This document shows, piece by piece, positions 27,777 to 37,430 of a DNA stretch of 64,000 nt. Each line of letters starts with the position of its first letter. Position 1 is the stretch's first letter. The notes under the pieces were generated by a model. That model saw nothing but the letters and a program-made list of their open reading frames with translations. It was not told the origin of the DNA and searched no databases. Source of the stretch: Sphaerimonospora thailandensis (GTDB taxonomy: Bacteria; Actinomycetota; Actinomycetes; Streptosporangiales; Streptosporangiaceae); the NCBI RefSeq assembly GCF_016863115.1, contig NZ_BOOG01000030.1, positions 29,046 to 93,045 of the forward strand. Direction: 5' to 3'. Position numbers and translations under genes: made by a program.

Positions 27777-29055
27777 GTCCGGCCCTGGTCCCGCTCAGCC
27801 GGCGATGCCAGGCCACCGCCGAGCCGTCGGTCAGCGAGGCTATCTGGTCGACGACCACGCGCAGCCGGGCCGCGTCGTCCCCGGCGCGCTCGAACTCCGG
27901 GCGCAGCGCGGGCACCAGCGTCTCCGGCGCGCCTCGCACGATCAGATGTCCGAGCTCGGCGATCAACTCGCGCTGCCGGGCCCGCTCCGCGTGATGGTCG
28001 GCCCGCGTGATGACGTAGTAGGCCGTGACCCCCTTGAGCACCGCGCACTCCAGCCGGGTGGTCCTCGGCACGACCAGGTCGGCGCTGTGGCGGCCCGCCT
28101 CGGGCACGGCGTGGCCGCCGTACGCCTCCCGGGTCGCGTCCTGAGCCGATCGGCAGAACCGCCCGATCAGCGAGCTGGTGAGGCGCTTGAGGGCGGCGAG
28201 GTCGGCGAGCCCGGCGTCGAACCTCCCCGGCCACAGCGGCCCGGCGACCAGCCGTGCGAAGACCTCGGCCAGCTCGTTCCGGTCGGCGTCGGGGGCGTAC
28301 CATTCCCGGGTCAGGTCGCAGACGGCGAGCCGTTCCTCGGGGTCGCGCAGCGCCTCGGCCGTGACGTGCCCCGAGGTCAACGCGTCCTCCAGGTCGTGCA
28401 CCGAGTAGGCCACGTCATCGGCCCAGTCCATGATCTGCGCTTCGAAGCTCGGGGTGCGGCCGGGCGCCTCCTCCCTGACCCAGCGGAAGACCGCCAGGTC
28501 ATCGGGGTAGACGCAGTACGGCATGCCCTCGGCGGCGCGCGGCACGTCGGGGTCGGGGCAGCCCGGGCCGGCCCACGGATACTTGCAGACCGCGTCGAGT
28601 GTCGCCCGGGTCAGATTGAGGCCGGCGCCGCGGCCGTCCTCGGTGATGACCTTGGCCTCCAGCCGGGTGAGCAGGCGGAGGTTCTGGGCGTTCCCCTGGA
28701 ATCCGCCGCATGACGCGGCCATCTCGTTCAGCGCCGTCTCGCCGTTGTGGCCGAACGGGGGATGGCCGAGGTCGTGGGCGAGGCAGGCGGTCTCCACCAG
28801 GTCGGGATCCCGGCCGAGGAGCTTGCCCATCTCCCGCCCGATCTGGGCGCATTCGAGGGAGTGGGTCAGCCGGGTGCGCGGACTGTGCAGACCCGAGTAG
28901 TCGGCCGGGGTGACCACCTGGGTCTTCGCGGCGAGCCTGCGCAGCGAGGCACTGTGCAGCACACGGGCCCGATCCCGTTCGAAGGCGCTCCTCCCGGAGG
29001 CGCCCTGCGGTTCCGGCACCCATCGTGCCTGGTCGTGCTCGTCGTAACGGGCCAT
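27763..29055 (-). CDS. dgt: Deoxyguanosinetriphosphate triphosphohydrolase-like protein
   Basis: The enzyme has 430 residues of the HD superfamily, with its metal site formed by H65 (TRLTHSLECAQ) and H94-D95 (AHDLGHPPFGHNGE), plus a later Asp in MDWADDVAYSVHDLEDA. It hydrolyses dNTPs to the nucleoside and triphosphate, helping balance the dNTP pool. The N-terminal RSAFERDRARVLHSASLRRL motif is characteristic of bacterial dNTPases. Length fits. It sits between dnaG and ppdK in the usual actinobacterial core order. Confidence 0.93.
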   Translation of the reverse strand: MARYDEHDQARWVPEPQGASGRSAFERDRARVLHSASLRRLAAKTQVVTPADYSGLHSPRTRLTHSLECAQIGREMGKLLGRDPDLVETACLAHDLGHPPFGHNGETALNEMAASCGGFQGNAQNLRLLTRLEAKVITEDGRGAGLNLTRATLDAVCKYPWAGPGCPDPDVPRAAEGMPYCVYPDDLAVFRWVREEAPGRTPSFEAQIMDWADDVAYSVHDLEDALTSGHVTAEALRDPEERLAVCDLTREWYAPDADRNELAEVFARLVAGPLWPGRFDAGLADLAALKRLTSSLIGRFCRSAQDATREAYGGHAVPEAGRHSADLVVPRTTRLECAVLKGVTAYYVITRADHHAERARQRELIAELGHLIVRGAPETLVPALRPEFERAGDDAARLRVVVDQIASLTDGSAVAWHRRLSGTRAGLSSV

Positions 29056-29137
29056 GCATCCTCCTTCCTCACGGCACCCCGGCGGCGGGAGAAGGAGCGT
29101 ACCCGTTCACTACGACAATGAGTCCCGGCGTTTCCTC

Positions 29138-29184
29138 CCGGCATCCCCGGAACTCTCGACTCACGAGGGTTCCGGGGATGCCGG
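29138..29184 (-). terminator. Long hairpin terminator after ppdK
   Basis: Arms at 29138-29158 and 29164-29184 pair over 21 bp with one T-G wobble and a 5-base loop; the outer 16 bp (CCGGCATCCCCGGAAC) are perfect. It begins nine bases after the ppdK stop codon on the minus strand. The symmetry would also stop transcription coming from the opposite side. Confidence 0.8.
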
Positions 29185-29192
29185 ACAGGAGC

Positions 29193-31829
29193 TCAGCGGC
29201 TGTCCGAGCCCTCGGTCGTCAGGGCGGCGCGGGCGGCCTCCAGGCGGGCGACCGGGATCCGGAACGGCGAGCACGACACGTAGTCGAGCCCGACCTCATG
29301 GCAGAAGTGGACCGAGTCCGGGTCGCCGCCGTGCTCGCCGCAGATGCCGAGCTTGAGGCCGGGACGGGTCCGCCTGCCCTCCTCGGCCGCGATCCGCATG
29401 AGCCGGCCGACGCCGTCCCTGTCGAGCGACTCGAACGGCGACACGCCGAACACCCCGAGATCGAGATATTTGCCGAAAAATCCGCTCTCGACGTCGTCTC
29501 TGGAGAAGCCCCAGGTCATCTGGGTGAGGTCGTTGGTGCCGAACGAGAAGAACTCGGCCGCCTCGGCGATCTGGCCGGCGGTCAGCGCGGCGCGCGGCAC
29601 CTCGATCATGGTGCCGATGAGCGCGGACACGCCCGCCTCGGCGAGGATGCGCTCGGCCGACTCCCGTACGATCTCCAGCTCCTGTACGGCGCCGACCAGC
29701 GGAATCATGATCTCCGCCCGCGCGTCGGCGCTCGCCTTCATCGCTGTGGCGATCGCCCGCACCTGCATCTCGAACAGGCCGGGGATGACCAGGCCGAGCC
29801 GTACCCCGCGCAGGCCGAGCATCGGGTTCTGCTCGTGCAGCCGCTTGACGGCCTCCAGGAGCCTGCGGTCCCGATCGGTCGCCTCGTCGCCGGCCAGGGC
29901 GACCTTGACCGACAGTTCGGTGATGTCGGGCAGGAACTCGTGCAGCGGCGGATCGATCAGCCTGATCGTGACCGCCAGGCCCTCCATCGCCTCGAACAGG
30001 CCCGTGAAGTCGGCCGTCTGCAGCGGCTCCAGCGCGTCCAGTGCGGCCTGGCACTCCTTCGGCGTCGCGGCCAGGATCAGGTCCTCGACCAGCTGCCGCC
30101 GGTCGCCGAGGAACATGTGCTCCGTACGGCACAGCCCGACGCCCTGGGCGCCGAACCGGCGGGCGCGGGCGGCGTCCTCGGGGGTGTCGGCGTTCGCCCG
30201 TACGGCCAGGCGTCGCACCGAGTCGGCATGGGTCATGATCCGGTCCACGGAACGGACCAGCTCCTCATCGGCCGGCCTGCCCTCGAAGTACTCCACGACC
30301 GGGGAGGCGACGACGGGGACCTCGCCCAGGTAGACCGCGCCGCTGGAGCCGTCGATGGAGATGACGTCTCCCTCCTCGACGGTCACCCCACCGGGCGCGG
30401 TGAAGCGTCCGGCGCGGACGTCCACCTCGAGCTCCTCCGCGCCGCAGACGCAGGTCTTGCCCATGCCCCGGGCGACCACGGCCGCGTGCGAGGTCTTCCC
30501 GCCCCGCGAGGTGAGCACGCCACGGGCGGCGATCATGCCGGCGAGGTCGTCGGGGTTGGTCTCCCTGCGCACGAGGATGACGGCCTCGCCCCGGCCGGCC
30601 AGCTCGACCGCCTTCTCGGAGGTGAACACGGCCTTGCCCACGGCCGCTCCCGGCGAGGCGTTCATTCCCTTGGTCAGGCGCCGGTTGTCGGTGGCCTCGG
30701 CGAACCGGGGGAACATGAGCTGCGCCAGTTGGTGGCCGGTCACCCGCTTGACGGCCTCGTCCATGCCGATCAGGCCCTCGTCGACGAGCTGGGTGGCGAT
30801 GCAGAACGCGGCGGCGGCCGTGCGTTTGCCGACCCGGGTCTGCAGCATCCACAGCTTGCCGCGCTCGATCGTGAACTCGATGTCGCACAGGTCGCGGTAG
30901 TGGCCCTCCAGCCGCGCCATGATGTCGAGGAGCTCGCGGTACGCCTCCGGGTCGATCTTCTCGAGCTCCTGCAGGGGCACGGTGTTGCGGATGCCGGCGA
31001 CGACGTCCTCGCCCTGGGCGTTCTGCAGGTAGTCGCCGTAAACGCCCTGCTGGCCCGAGCCGGGGTCGCGGGTGAAGGCGACGCCGGTGCCCGAGTCCAT
31101 GCCGAGGTTGCCGAACACCATGGAGCACACGTTGACGGCCGTGCCCAAGTCGGCGGGGATGCGCTCCTGGCGGCGGTAGAGAACGGCGCGCGGCGCGTTC
31201 CAGGAGTCGAAGACCGCCCGGATCGCCAGTTCCATCTGCTCACGTGGGTCACAGGGGAAGTCGCGCCCGGTCTCGGACCGGACGATGTCCTTGTACGTCT
31301 CGACGAGCCGCTGCAGGTCGGCCGCGTCGAGATCGGTGTCCTTCCGGCCGTCCTTCAACTCGTCGATGGCGGTCTCGAAAAGCTCGCCGTCGATGCCCAG
31401 CACGGTCTTGCCGAACATCTGGATGAGCCTGCGGTAGGAGTCCCAGGCGAAACGCTCATTGCCTGACTGCTTGGCCAGCGCGAGGACCGAGCTGTCGTTC
31501 AGCCCGATGTTGAGCACGGTCTCCATCATGCCCGGCATGGAGAACTTCGCCCCGGAGCGGACGCTCACGAGCAGCGGGTCACCGGGGTCACCGAGCCGCT
31601 TGCCCATCTGGGCCTCCAACTCCGCCAGATGCGCCGAGATCTCCTCGCCGAGCCCGTCCGGCATGCCTCCGTCGCCCAGGTAGTGGCGGCAGGCCTCGGT
31701 CGTGATCGTGAAACCCGGAGGAACCGGGAGACCGAGGTTTGTCATTTCCGCCAGATTCGCACCCTTACCGCCGAGCAGGTCCTTGAGGTCCTTGTTGCCC
31801 TCGGTGAAGTCGTAAACGTACTTGGGCAC
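29193..31829 (-). CDS. ppdK: Pyruvate, phosphate dikinase
   Basis: The enzyme has 878 residues. The N-terminal ATP-grasp domain begins KYVYDFTEGNKDLKDLLGGK and contains VSVRSGAKFSMPGMMETVLN. The phosphohistidine domain has H448 in SRGGKTSHAAVVARGMGK. The C-terminal TIM-barrel PEP domain includes GLCRTEHMFL, LTQMTWGFSRDD and the active-site Cys in LGICGEHGGDPDSV. It interconverts pyruvate, ATP and Pi with PEP, AMP and PPi. The start GTG is six bases after AAGGAG. The 363-bp region upstream holds several operator-like elements. Confidence 0.96.
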   Translation of the reverse strand: MPKYVYDFTEGNKDLKDLLGGKGANLAEMTNLGLPVPPGFTITTEACRHYLGDGGMPDGLGEEISAHLAELEAQMGKRLGDPGDPLLVSVRSGAKFSMPGMMETVLNIGLNDSSVLALAKQSGNERFAWDSYRRLIQMFGKTVLGIDGELFETAIDELKDGRKDTDLDAADLQRLVETYKDIVRSETGRDFPCDPREQMELAIRAVFDSWNAPRAVLYRRQERIPADLGTAVNVCSMVFGNLGMDSGTGVAFTRDPGSGQQGVYGDYLQNAQGEDVVAGIRNTVPLQELEKIDPEAYRELLDIMARLEGHYRDLCDIEFTIERGKLWMLQTRVGKRTAAAAFCIATQLVDEGLIGMDEAVKRVTGHQLAQLMFPRFAEATDNRRLTKGMNASPGAAVGKAVFTSEKAVELAGRGEAVILVRRETNPDDLAGMIAARGVLTSRGGKTSHAAVVARGMGKTCVCGAEELEVDVRAGRFTAPGGVTVEEGDVISIDGSSGAVYLGEVPVVASPVVEYFEGRPADEELVRSVDRIMTHADSVRRLAVRANADTPEDAARARRFGAQGVGLCRTEHMFLGDRRQLVEDLILAATPKECQAALDALEPLQTADFTGLFEAMEGLAVTIRLIDPPLHEFLPDITELSVKVALAGDEATDRDRRLLEAVKRLHEQNPMLGLRGVRLGLVIPGLFEMQVRAIATAMKASADARAEIMIPLVGAVQELEIVRESAERILAEAGVSALIGTMIEVPRAALTAGQIAEAAEFFSFGTNDLTQMTWGFSRDDVESGFFGKYLDLGVFGVSPFESLDRDGVGRLMRIAAEEGRRTRPGLKLGICGEHGGDPDSVHFCHEVGLDYVSCSPFRIPVARLEAARAALTTEGSDSR

Positions 31830-31920
31830 ATGAGCTCCTTCGCGACTTCAATTAAAACCTGCGGATCCACCCCGCACCGGGACTCTACCTATTAAAAGGC
31901 GCATCAAACATCACACCCGG

Positions 31921-31970
31921 TTAGATTAGACATATCCCCAGGTAGCAGGGCACTGCGCGGTCTAATCCAA
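31921..31970. repeat. Inverted repeat upstream of ppdK
   Basis: TTAGATTAGAC at 31921-31931 and GTCTAATCCAA at 31960-31970 are complementary at ten of eleven positions, separated by 28 bp. It lies about 90 bp upstream of the ppdK start, where a promoter or an operator pair would be expected. Confidence 0.45.
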
Positions 31971-32012
31971 TCGAGAGATCCGGAAAGATCGATCATTTTT
32001 CACAGGAGCCAC

Positions 32013-32066
32013 ATTGGTATGAACCAATATCAACAAGAATGGTATAGACCAAAAGGTTTAGACCAT
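32013..32066. promoter_or_regulatory. Three DasR/NagR-like (GntR-HutC) operator sites
   Basis: Three palindromes of the form GGT-4 bp-ACC occur in 54 bp: ATTGGTATGAACCAAT (32013-32028, fully symmetric), AATGGTATAGACCAAA (32038-32053) and AAGGTTTAGACCAT (32053-32066). They match the dre element of DasR (about TGGTCTAGACCA) and of Bacillus NagR (TGGTATAGACCA). Sites are spaced 25 and 14 bp centre to centre. The regulator gene is not in the window. They could control ppdK (about 190 bp away), the peptidase gene at 32193, or both. Confidence 0.6.
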
Positions 32067-32192
32067 TTCGCCTGATCTATAGCGAAGGATCTTCACAGTC
32101 GGCTCGCCAGTCGCCCGGTGCGCCTTCCCCATGCCGCCGCCCGCCGTACGGTATAAATTGGTGACCCTCTGATTACATTCGATTACATAGGG

Positions 32193-33704
32193 GTGATCGT
32201 GTCGGGAGTGATCGGGCCGCGAAGCGGCAGGCGTGCCGTACTGGCCGCGGTGGCAGGACTCGGCACGCTGGCGCTGGCCGCGACGGCCTGCGCCGGCGAG
32301 AAGGTCGCTCCGGCCGGACAGCCGTCCGGCGCCGACCGGCTCCAGTGGACGCACTGCGAGGAGGCCGCGTCCTCGGCGGGATTCGAGTGCGCGAAGATGC
32401 CGGTGCCACTCGACTACAACAAGCCGGATGGCGAGAAGCTCGACATCGCCCTCATCCGGATGAAGGCCGCCGACCCCGCCAACCGGCTCGGCTCGCTCGT
32501 CTTCAACTTCGGCGGCCCCGGCGGCTCGGGCGTCAGCACCCTGCTCAACGCCGCCCAGGCGTTCAGCACGCTCGGCCGCCGCTACGACCTCGTCAGCTTC
32601 GATCCGCGCGGCGTCGACCGCAGCAGCGGGATCAGGTGCCTCGACGGCCGCCAGATGGACCGATACCTCGCCAACGAGCCCGGCGACACCGTCGCGGAGG
32701 AGACCCGGCTCATCACCGACTTCGCCAAGGGGTGCGAGAGCAAGGCCGGCAAGATCCTTCCGTACGTCGGCACCGTGAACGCGGCCCGCGACCTCGACTC
32801 CCTGCGCCAGGCCCTCGGTGAGTCGCACCTCAACTACTTCGGCTTCTCCTACGGCACCCACCTGGGTTCGGTCTACGCCACCCTCTTCCCGAAGTTGGTG
32901 GGCCGCATGGTGCTCGACGCCGCCGTGGACCCGACGGTGAGCATGCTGGACATGGCCAAGACCCAGGCGCTGGGCTTCCAGAAGGCCTACGAGGACTACC
33001 TGGCCGACTGTGTGAAGACTCGGACGAGCTGCCCCCTCGGCGCCGACGCCACCGCGGCCAACGACAGCGTGCTGAAGCTGCTGCGCTCCGTGGAGCGCAA
33101 ACCACTGAAGGCCGGCGACCGCGAGGTCACCGAGGACGTCGCCAGGACCGCGATCATCCAGGCGCTGTACAGCAAGCTCACCTGGCCGCTCCTCACCGAG
33201 GCGCTCAGGGACGCGATGAAGAAGGGCGACGCGCGCGGGCTGCTCACCCTGGCCGACCAGTACGGCGGCCGCCGGCCGGACGGCTCCTACGCCACCCTGC
33301 AGTTCTCCCTGCCGGCCGTCCTCTGCGTGGACTCCACCGACCGGCCCAGCGTGGCGCAGGCGGAGGAGCTGGCCCGGCGCATGGCGAAGCGGTCACCCAT
33401 CTTCGCCCCCACCATCATCAGCGCCGGAAGCTGCAGCACCTGGCCGGTACGCGGGGACGACGCCGCCAAACACGTCGACGCTTCCGGGTCGGGCCCCATC
33501 GTCGTCGTCGGCGTCACCAACGACCCGGCCACGCCGTACCAGTGGGCGCCACGCCTGGCCCGGCAACTGCGCACCGCCGTTCTGCTCACGCTGGACGGCG
33601 AGGGTCACGGCGCGTACGGCCAGAGCAAGTGCATCGACTCGGCCGTCAACGCCTACCTCCTCGACGGCAAGGTCCCCACCGACGGCCTCCGCTGCCCCAA
33701 GTAA
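32193..33704 (+). CDS. Secreted alpha/beta hydrolase, tripeptidyl aminopeptidase (TAP/SlpD-E type)
   Basis: The product has 503 residues. The N-terminal signal includes SGRRAVLAAVAGLGTLALAA and a candidate lipobox before TACAGE, suggesting export and lipidation. The alpha/beta-hydrolase core has the oxyanion region FNFGGPGGSGVSTLL, the nucleophile Ser219 in YFGFSYGTHLGSVYATLFP, and the catalytic His in LDGEGHGAYGQSKCIDSAVN, within a C-terminal TAP-like domain. Close relatives in Streptomyces (TAP, SlpD, SlpE) release N-terminal tripeptides from extracellular proteins. GTG 32193 or 32199 is the start. A strong bidirectional terminator follows. Confidence 0.9.
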   Translation: MIVSGVIGPRSGRRAVLAAVAGLGTLALAATACAGEKVAPAGQPSGADRLQWTHCEEAASSAGFECAKMPVPLDYNKPDGEKLDIALIRMKAADPANRLGSLVFNFGGPGGSGVSTLLNAAQAFSTLGRRYDLVSFDPRGVDRSSGIRCLDGRQMDRYLANEPGDTVAEETRLITDFAKGCESKAGKILPYVGTVNAARDLDSLRQALGESHLNYFGFSYGTHLGSVYATLFPKLVGRMVLDAAVDPTVSMLDMAKTQALGFQKAYEDYLADCVKTRTSCPLGADATAANDSVLKLLRSVERKPLKAGDREVTEDVARTAIIQALYSKLTWPLLTEALRDAMKKGDARGLLTLADQYGGRRPDGSYATLQFSLPAVLCVDSTDRPSVAQAEELARRMAKRSPIFAPTIISAGSCSTWPVRGDDAAKHVDASGSGPIVVVGVTNDPATPYQWAPRLARQLRTAVLLTLDGEGHGAYGQSKCIDSAVNAYLLDGKVPTDGLRCPK

Positions 33705-33707
33705 CAC

Positions 33708-33741
33708 CTCACCCCCAGGTGGTGTGACACCTGGGGGTGAG
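33708..33741. terminator. Bidirectional terminator between the peptidase and glyS genes
   Basis: A perfect 14-bp hairpin (CTCACCCCCAGGTG, 6-base loop, complement) fills the gap between two convergent genes, four bases after the peptidase stop and ten bases before the end of glyS. Confidence 0.85.
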
Positions 33742-33751
33742 TTGGGCCGGC

Positions 33752-35137
<1,386 letters not shown>

Positions 35138-35298
35138 CAGTGGAACTCCATCCGGCTGGGTGTCGGCGTTGAGATCAGAATCAGACAGATCAGACAAGTG
35201 AGGTCAGATCCGGTCATATCAGGTTGAATCAGAGCAGGTGAGGCCGGGCACCTGCCCGAGTCTGTGGACAAGCTTAGGGGACTCCCGCGCCCACTCGC

Positions 35299-35613
35299 TC
35301 AGATGTCGCCGACAGGCGTTTCCGGGAGGCCGTAGACTCCCTCGAACGCGCTGGGCTCATTGATCATGAGCGTCATCAGCGGGTACATGGCCATCCTTGC
35401 CGCCGAAAGCGCCCGCCGGTAGAACCCCGCGCCCTCCCACTCGCTGACCAGCGCCCACAGAGCGGGTTCGTCGACCGACCTCGCCAACTGCCCGCGCGCG
35501 TATCCGGGCTGCGCGGCCAGCACCTCGAGGATGGCGCGCGCGCCCGAGGCGAACTCCTCTGTTCGGGAGCCGGGAACCGAGTAGCGGATCAGCGCGATCA
35601 CGGGTCCAAGCAT
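35299..35613 (-). CDS. Antibiotic biosynthesis monooxygenase (ABM) family protein
   Basis: The product has 104 residues from ATG 35613. It has the small dimeric alpha/beta-barrel pattern of ABM proteins: VIALIRYSVPGSRTEEFASG, ARAILEVLAAQPGYARGQLA and ALWALVSEWEGAGFYRRALS. Members act as cofactor-free oxygenases or as stress proteins of unknown function. Upstream in-frame sequence to 35733 looks non-coding, so the later start is preferred. It is divergent from the DUF6703 gene. Confidence 0.75.
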   Translation of the reverse strand: MLGPVIALIRYSVPGSRTEEFASGARAILEVLAAQPGYARGQLARSVDEPALWALVSEWEGAGFYRRALSAARMAMYPLMTLMINEPSAFEGVYGLPETPVGDI

Positions 35614-35749
35614 GCCATGCGCGCCGTACGGCTCCAGCCGCCACCCGCGTCCGCCTTCCGCAGTCTCCCTGCGAGAAGGCCGTCCCCGTGTGAGAAGGCC
35701 GCCTCCCTGTAGGAAACGGAGGAAGCCCGACATGGCCTAAGCTCGGCTT

Positions 35750-36190
35750 GTGGGAAGCGAAACCGATCCGAACCGCCGGCGCCCGACCAGGGCGGCCCGC
35801 TCGCTCCCGGCTCACCCGCTGGCTCGCGAGCAGGCGCGTCCGGCGGCGGCCGCACGGCAGGCACGGCGTCCGCTGCCCGCGGGCGAATCGTTCTTCACTC
35901 CCGGGGCGACCGGCGTCAGGCGGGCGGTCGAACTGAAGAGCGCCGCGCCGCTGGTGTTCCTGTTCCAACTGCCGCGCTGGCTGCTTCCGGTCGTCATGAT
36001 CGTGCTGCTGCTCGTCGGCCTCGTCGTGCCGGACTGGCGGGGGGCCGTGGCCGTGCTTCCCGTGCTCGCGTTCGTCGTCTGGCTGGCGTACCTGTCGTGG
36101 CCGTCGCTGCGCGTCGGCGGACGCCTGCTGCGAGTGGCGCTCAGCACCTTCCTCATCCTGCTCGCCGCCACCCGCTTCGGCCTGATCTGA
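35750..36190 (+). CDS. DUF6703 family membrane protein
   Basis: The product has 146 residues. A basic, Ala/Arg/Pro-rich cytoplasmic N-terminus (about 60 residues) precedes three hydrophobic segments: LVFLFQLPRWLLPVVMIVLL, AVLPVLAFVVWLAYLSW and VALSTFLILLAATRFGLI. The layout and the motif SFFTPGATGVRRAVEL match the family found beside zur/glyS in many actinobacteria. The function is unknown. The start codon is GTG. Confidence 0.75.
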   Translation: MGSETDPNRRRPTRAARSLPAHPLAREQARPAAAARQARRPLPAGESFFTPGATGVRRAVELKSAAPLVFLFQLPRWLLPVVMIVLLLVGLVVPDWRGAVAVLPVLAFVVWLAYLSWPSLRVGGRLLRVALSTFLILLAATRFGLI

Positions 36191-36294
36191 TCGACCTGAT
36201 CGGCCGATTTCGATCATTTCCCTCCCGATAGCCTGGTCCGGCTCCTGACCTGCCTTCGGTAGATTCTAGGGCGAAGCCGTACACAGGAGACATC

Positions 36295-36744
36295 ATGACC
36301 AGGAGTCCCAAGAGCCGCGAGGCCGTACACGAGATCCTGCGTCAGAGCCCGGGCTTCCGCAGTGCCCAGGACGTGTTCGCCGAGATGCGGGCGGACGGCG
36401 CGAAGATCGGCCTGACCACCGTGTACCGGGCGCTGCAGGCGCTGCAGGACGACGGCCGCGTCGATGTGCTGCTCACGGCCGACGGCGAGTCCGTCTACCG
36501 GGCCTGTGAGAGCGCAGCCCATCACCACCATCTCGTCTGCCGACGCTGCGGGCTCACCATCGAGGTGGCCAATCCCGACGTCGAGCACTGGGCCGACGCC
36601 ATCGGCGACGAGCATGGCTTCACTGAGATCACCCACACCGTTGAGGTCTTCGGCACCTGCTCCTCCTGCACCGGGACCACAGCCCTCACCGGGACCGCCA
36701 GGGGGACCATCAAGGAGACCGTCAAGGGGATCGCATCCGAGTGA
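36295..36744 (+). CDS. zur: Fur family zinc-responsive regulator (Zur-like)
   Basis: The product has 149 residues. The winged helix is FRSAQDVFAEMRADGAKIGL then TTVYRALQALQDDGRVDVLL. Metal ligands are AAHHHHLVCRRCGLTIEV (His76-79, Cys82, Cys85) and a second CxxC (FGTCSSC, Cys122, Cys125) forming the structural zinc site. The HHHHLVC pattern and the location near glyS favour Zur over Fur or PerR. It represses zinc-uptake genes when zinc is sufficient. AGGAGA lies before the ATG. The C-terminus has an extra Thr/Gly-rich tail. Confidence 0.88.
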   Translation: MTRSPKSREAVHEILRQSPGFRSAQDVFAEMRADGAKIGLTTVYRALQALQDDGRVDVLLTADGESVYRACESAAHHHHLVCRRCGLTIEVANPDVEHWADAIGDEHGFTEITHTVEVFGTCSSCTGTTALTGTARGTIKETVKGIASE

Positions 36745-36851
36745 CCCGCCCGTGACCAGGCGAATGTTCTGGCCACCGATGTTCTTGATCTCGCCGCGCC
36801 AGAGCCTCCCGCGAGATACGCTGCCAGCGCCGCTACAGAGGAGTGCCTGCC

Positions 36852-37430
36852 ATGCCATTCGGTCATGACATGGTGTACTCGCTGGCCACCGTGGTGGAAT
36901 TGATCAACACCGCCGCCGGCGACCACGACGCGTTGGTCGACATCGATGACCTCCGATCGTTCGTACGCAAGCGCCGGGTCAGCGGGGTCGACGCCGTGAC
37001 CGTCCGAGATCTGGCCGAGGTCCGCACGCTTCGCACCGACTTCCACAACGTGTTCACCGCCCCCGACAAGATCGCGGCCGTCACCCGGCTCAACAAGCTG
37101 CTGGGCCGGACGAGCATCACGCCGAGGCTCACCGAGCACGACGGCTTCGCGCTGCACATCCACTACTTCGCCCCCGGCGCGTCACTCGCCGAGCATCTCG
37201 CCGCCGACTGCGGGGTCGCCCTCGCGCACGTGCTGGTCGAGAACGAGTGGGAACGGTTGCGCAAGTGCCGCGCGCCGGACTGCGAGCACGTCTTCGTGGA
37301 CGAGTCCAGGAACCGCTCCCGGGTCTACTGCGACAGCCGCACCTGCGGAAACCGCATGCACGTCGCCGCCTACCGCGCCCGTCGGCGTCCGGAGCGCGAT
37401 CAGGGGAAGAAACGTCCGGCGGTCGGGTGA
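36852..37430 (+). CDS. CGNR zinc-finger / ABATE domain regulator
   Basis: The product has 192 residues. The N-terminal ABATE domain contains DLAEVRTLRTDFHNVFTAPD. The C-terminal CGNR zinc finger has the conserved set CRAPDCEHVFVDESRNRSRV followed by YCDSRTCGNRMHVAAYRARR. These stress-induced probable transcription regulators are widespread in actinobacteria; targets are unknown. The ATG at 36852 lies eight bases after AGAGGAG and is preferred over GTG 36843. The gene overlaps the convergent SDR gene by 31 bases. Confidence 0.88.
   Translation: MPFGHDMVYSLATVVELINTAAGDHDALVDIDDLRSFVRKRRVSGVDAVTVRDLAEVRTLRTDFHNVFTAPDKIAAVTRLNKLLGRTSITPRLTEHDGFALHIHYFAPGASLAEHLAADCGVALAHVLVENEWERLRKCRAPDCEHVFVDESRNRSRVYCDSRTCGNRMHVAAYRARRRPERDQGKKRPAVG

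Larger units (their letters stand above)
31830..32192. other. Regulatory intergenic region between ppdK and a secreted peptidase gene
   Basis: This 363-bp divergent gap contains no gene. It is AT-richer than its surroundings and carries an imperfect long inverted repeat (31921-31970) and three GntR-type operator-like palindromes (32013-32066). Close to the peptidase start, GATTACAT occurs twice with a 10-bp period (within 32170-32190), and TATAAA lies about 40 bp upstream of the GTG. Confidence 0.7.

Noticed and set aside
29025..31466. Plus-strand frame of 813 codons over ppdK
   Set aside because: Antisense shadow of ppdK, whose catalytic motifs are complete on the minus strand.
32058..32861. 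Minus-strand frame covering the operator region and the peptidase start
   Set aside because: It is antisense to the peptidase signal sequence and catalytic core, has no ribosome binding site, and does not resemble a protein family.
35140..35298. T-box leader upstream of glyS
   Set aside because: No specifier-loop or antiterminator-like structure (TGG-containing bulge) could be found in this short region.
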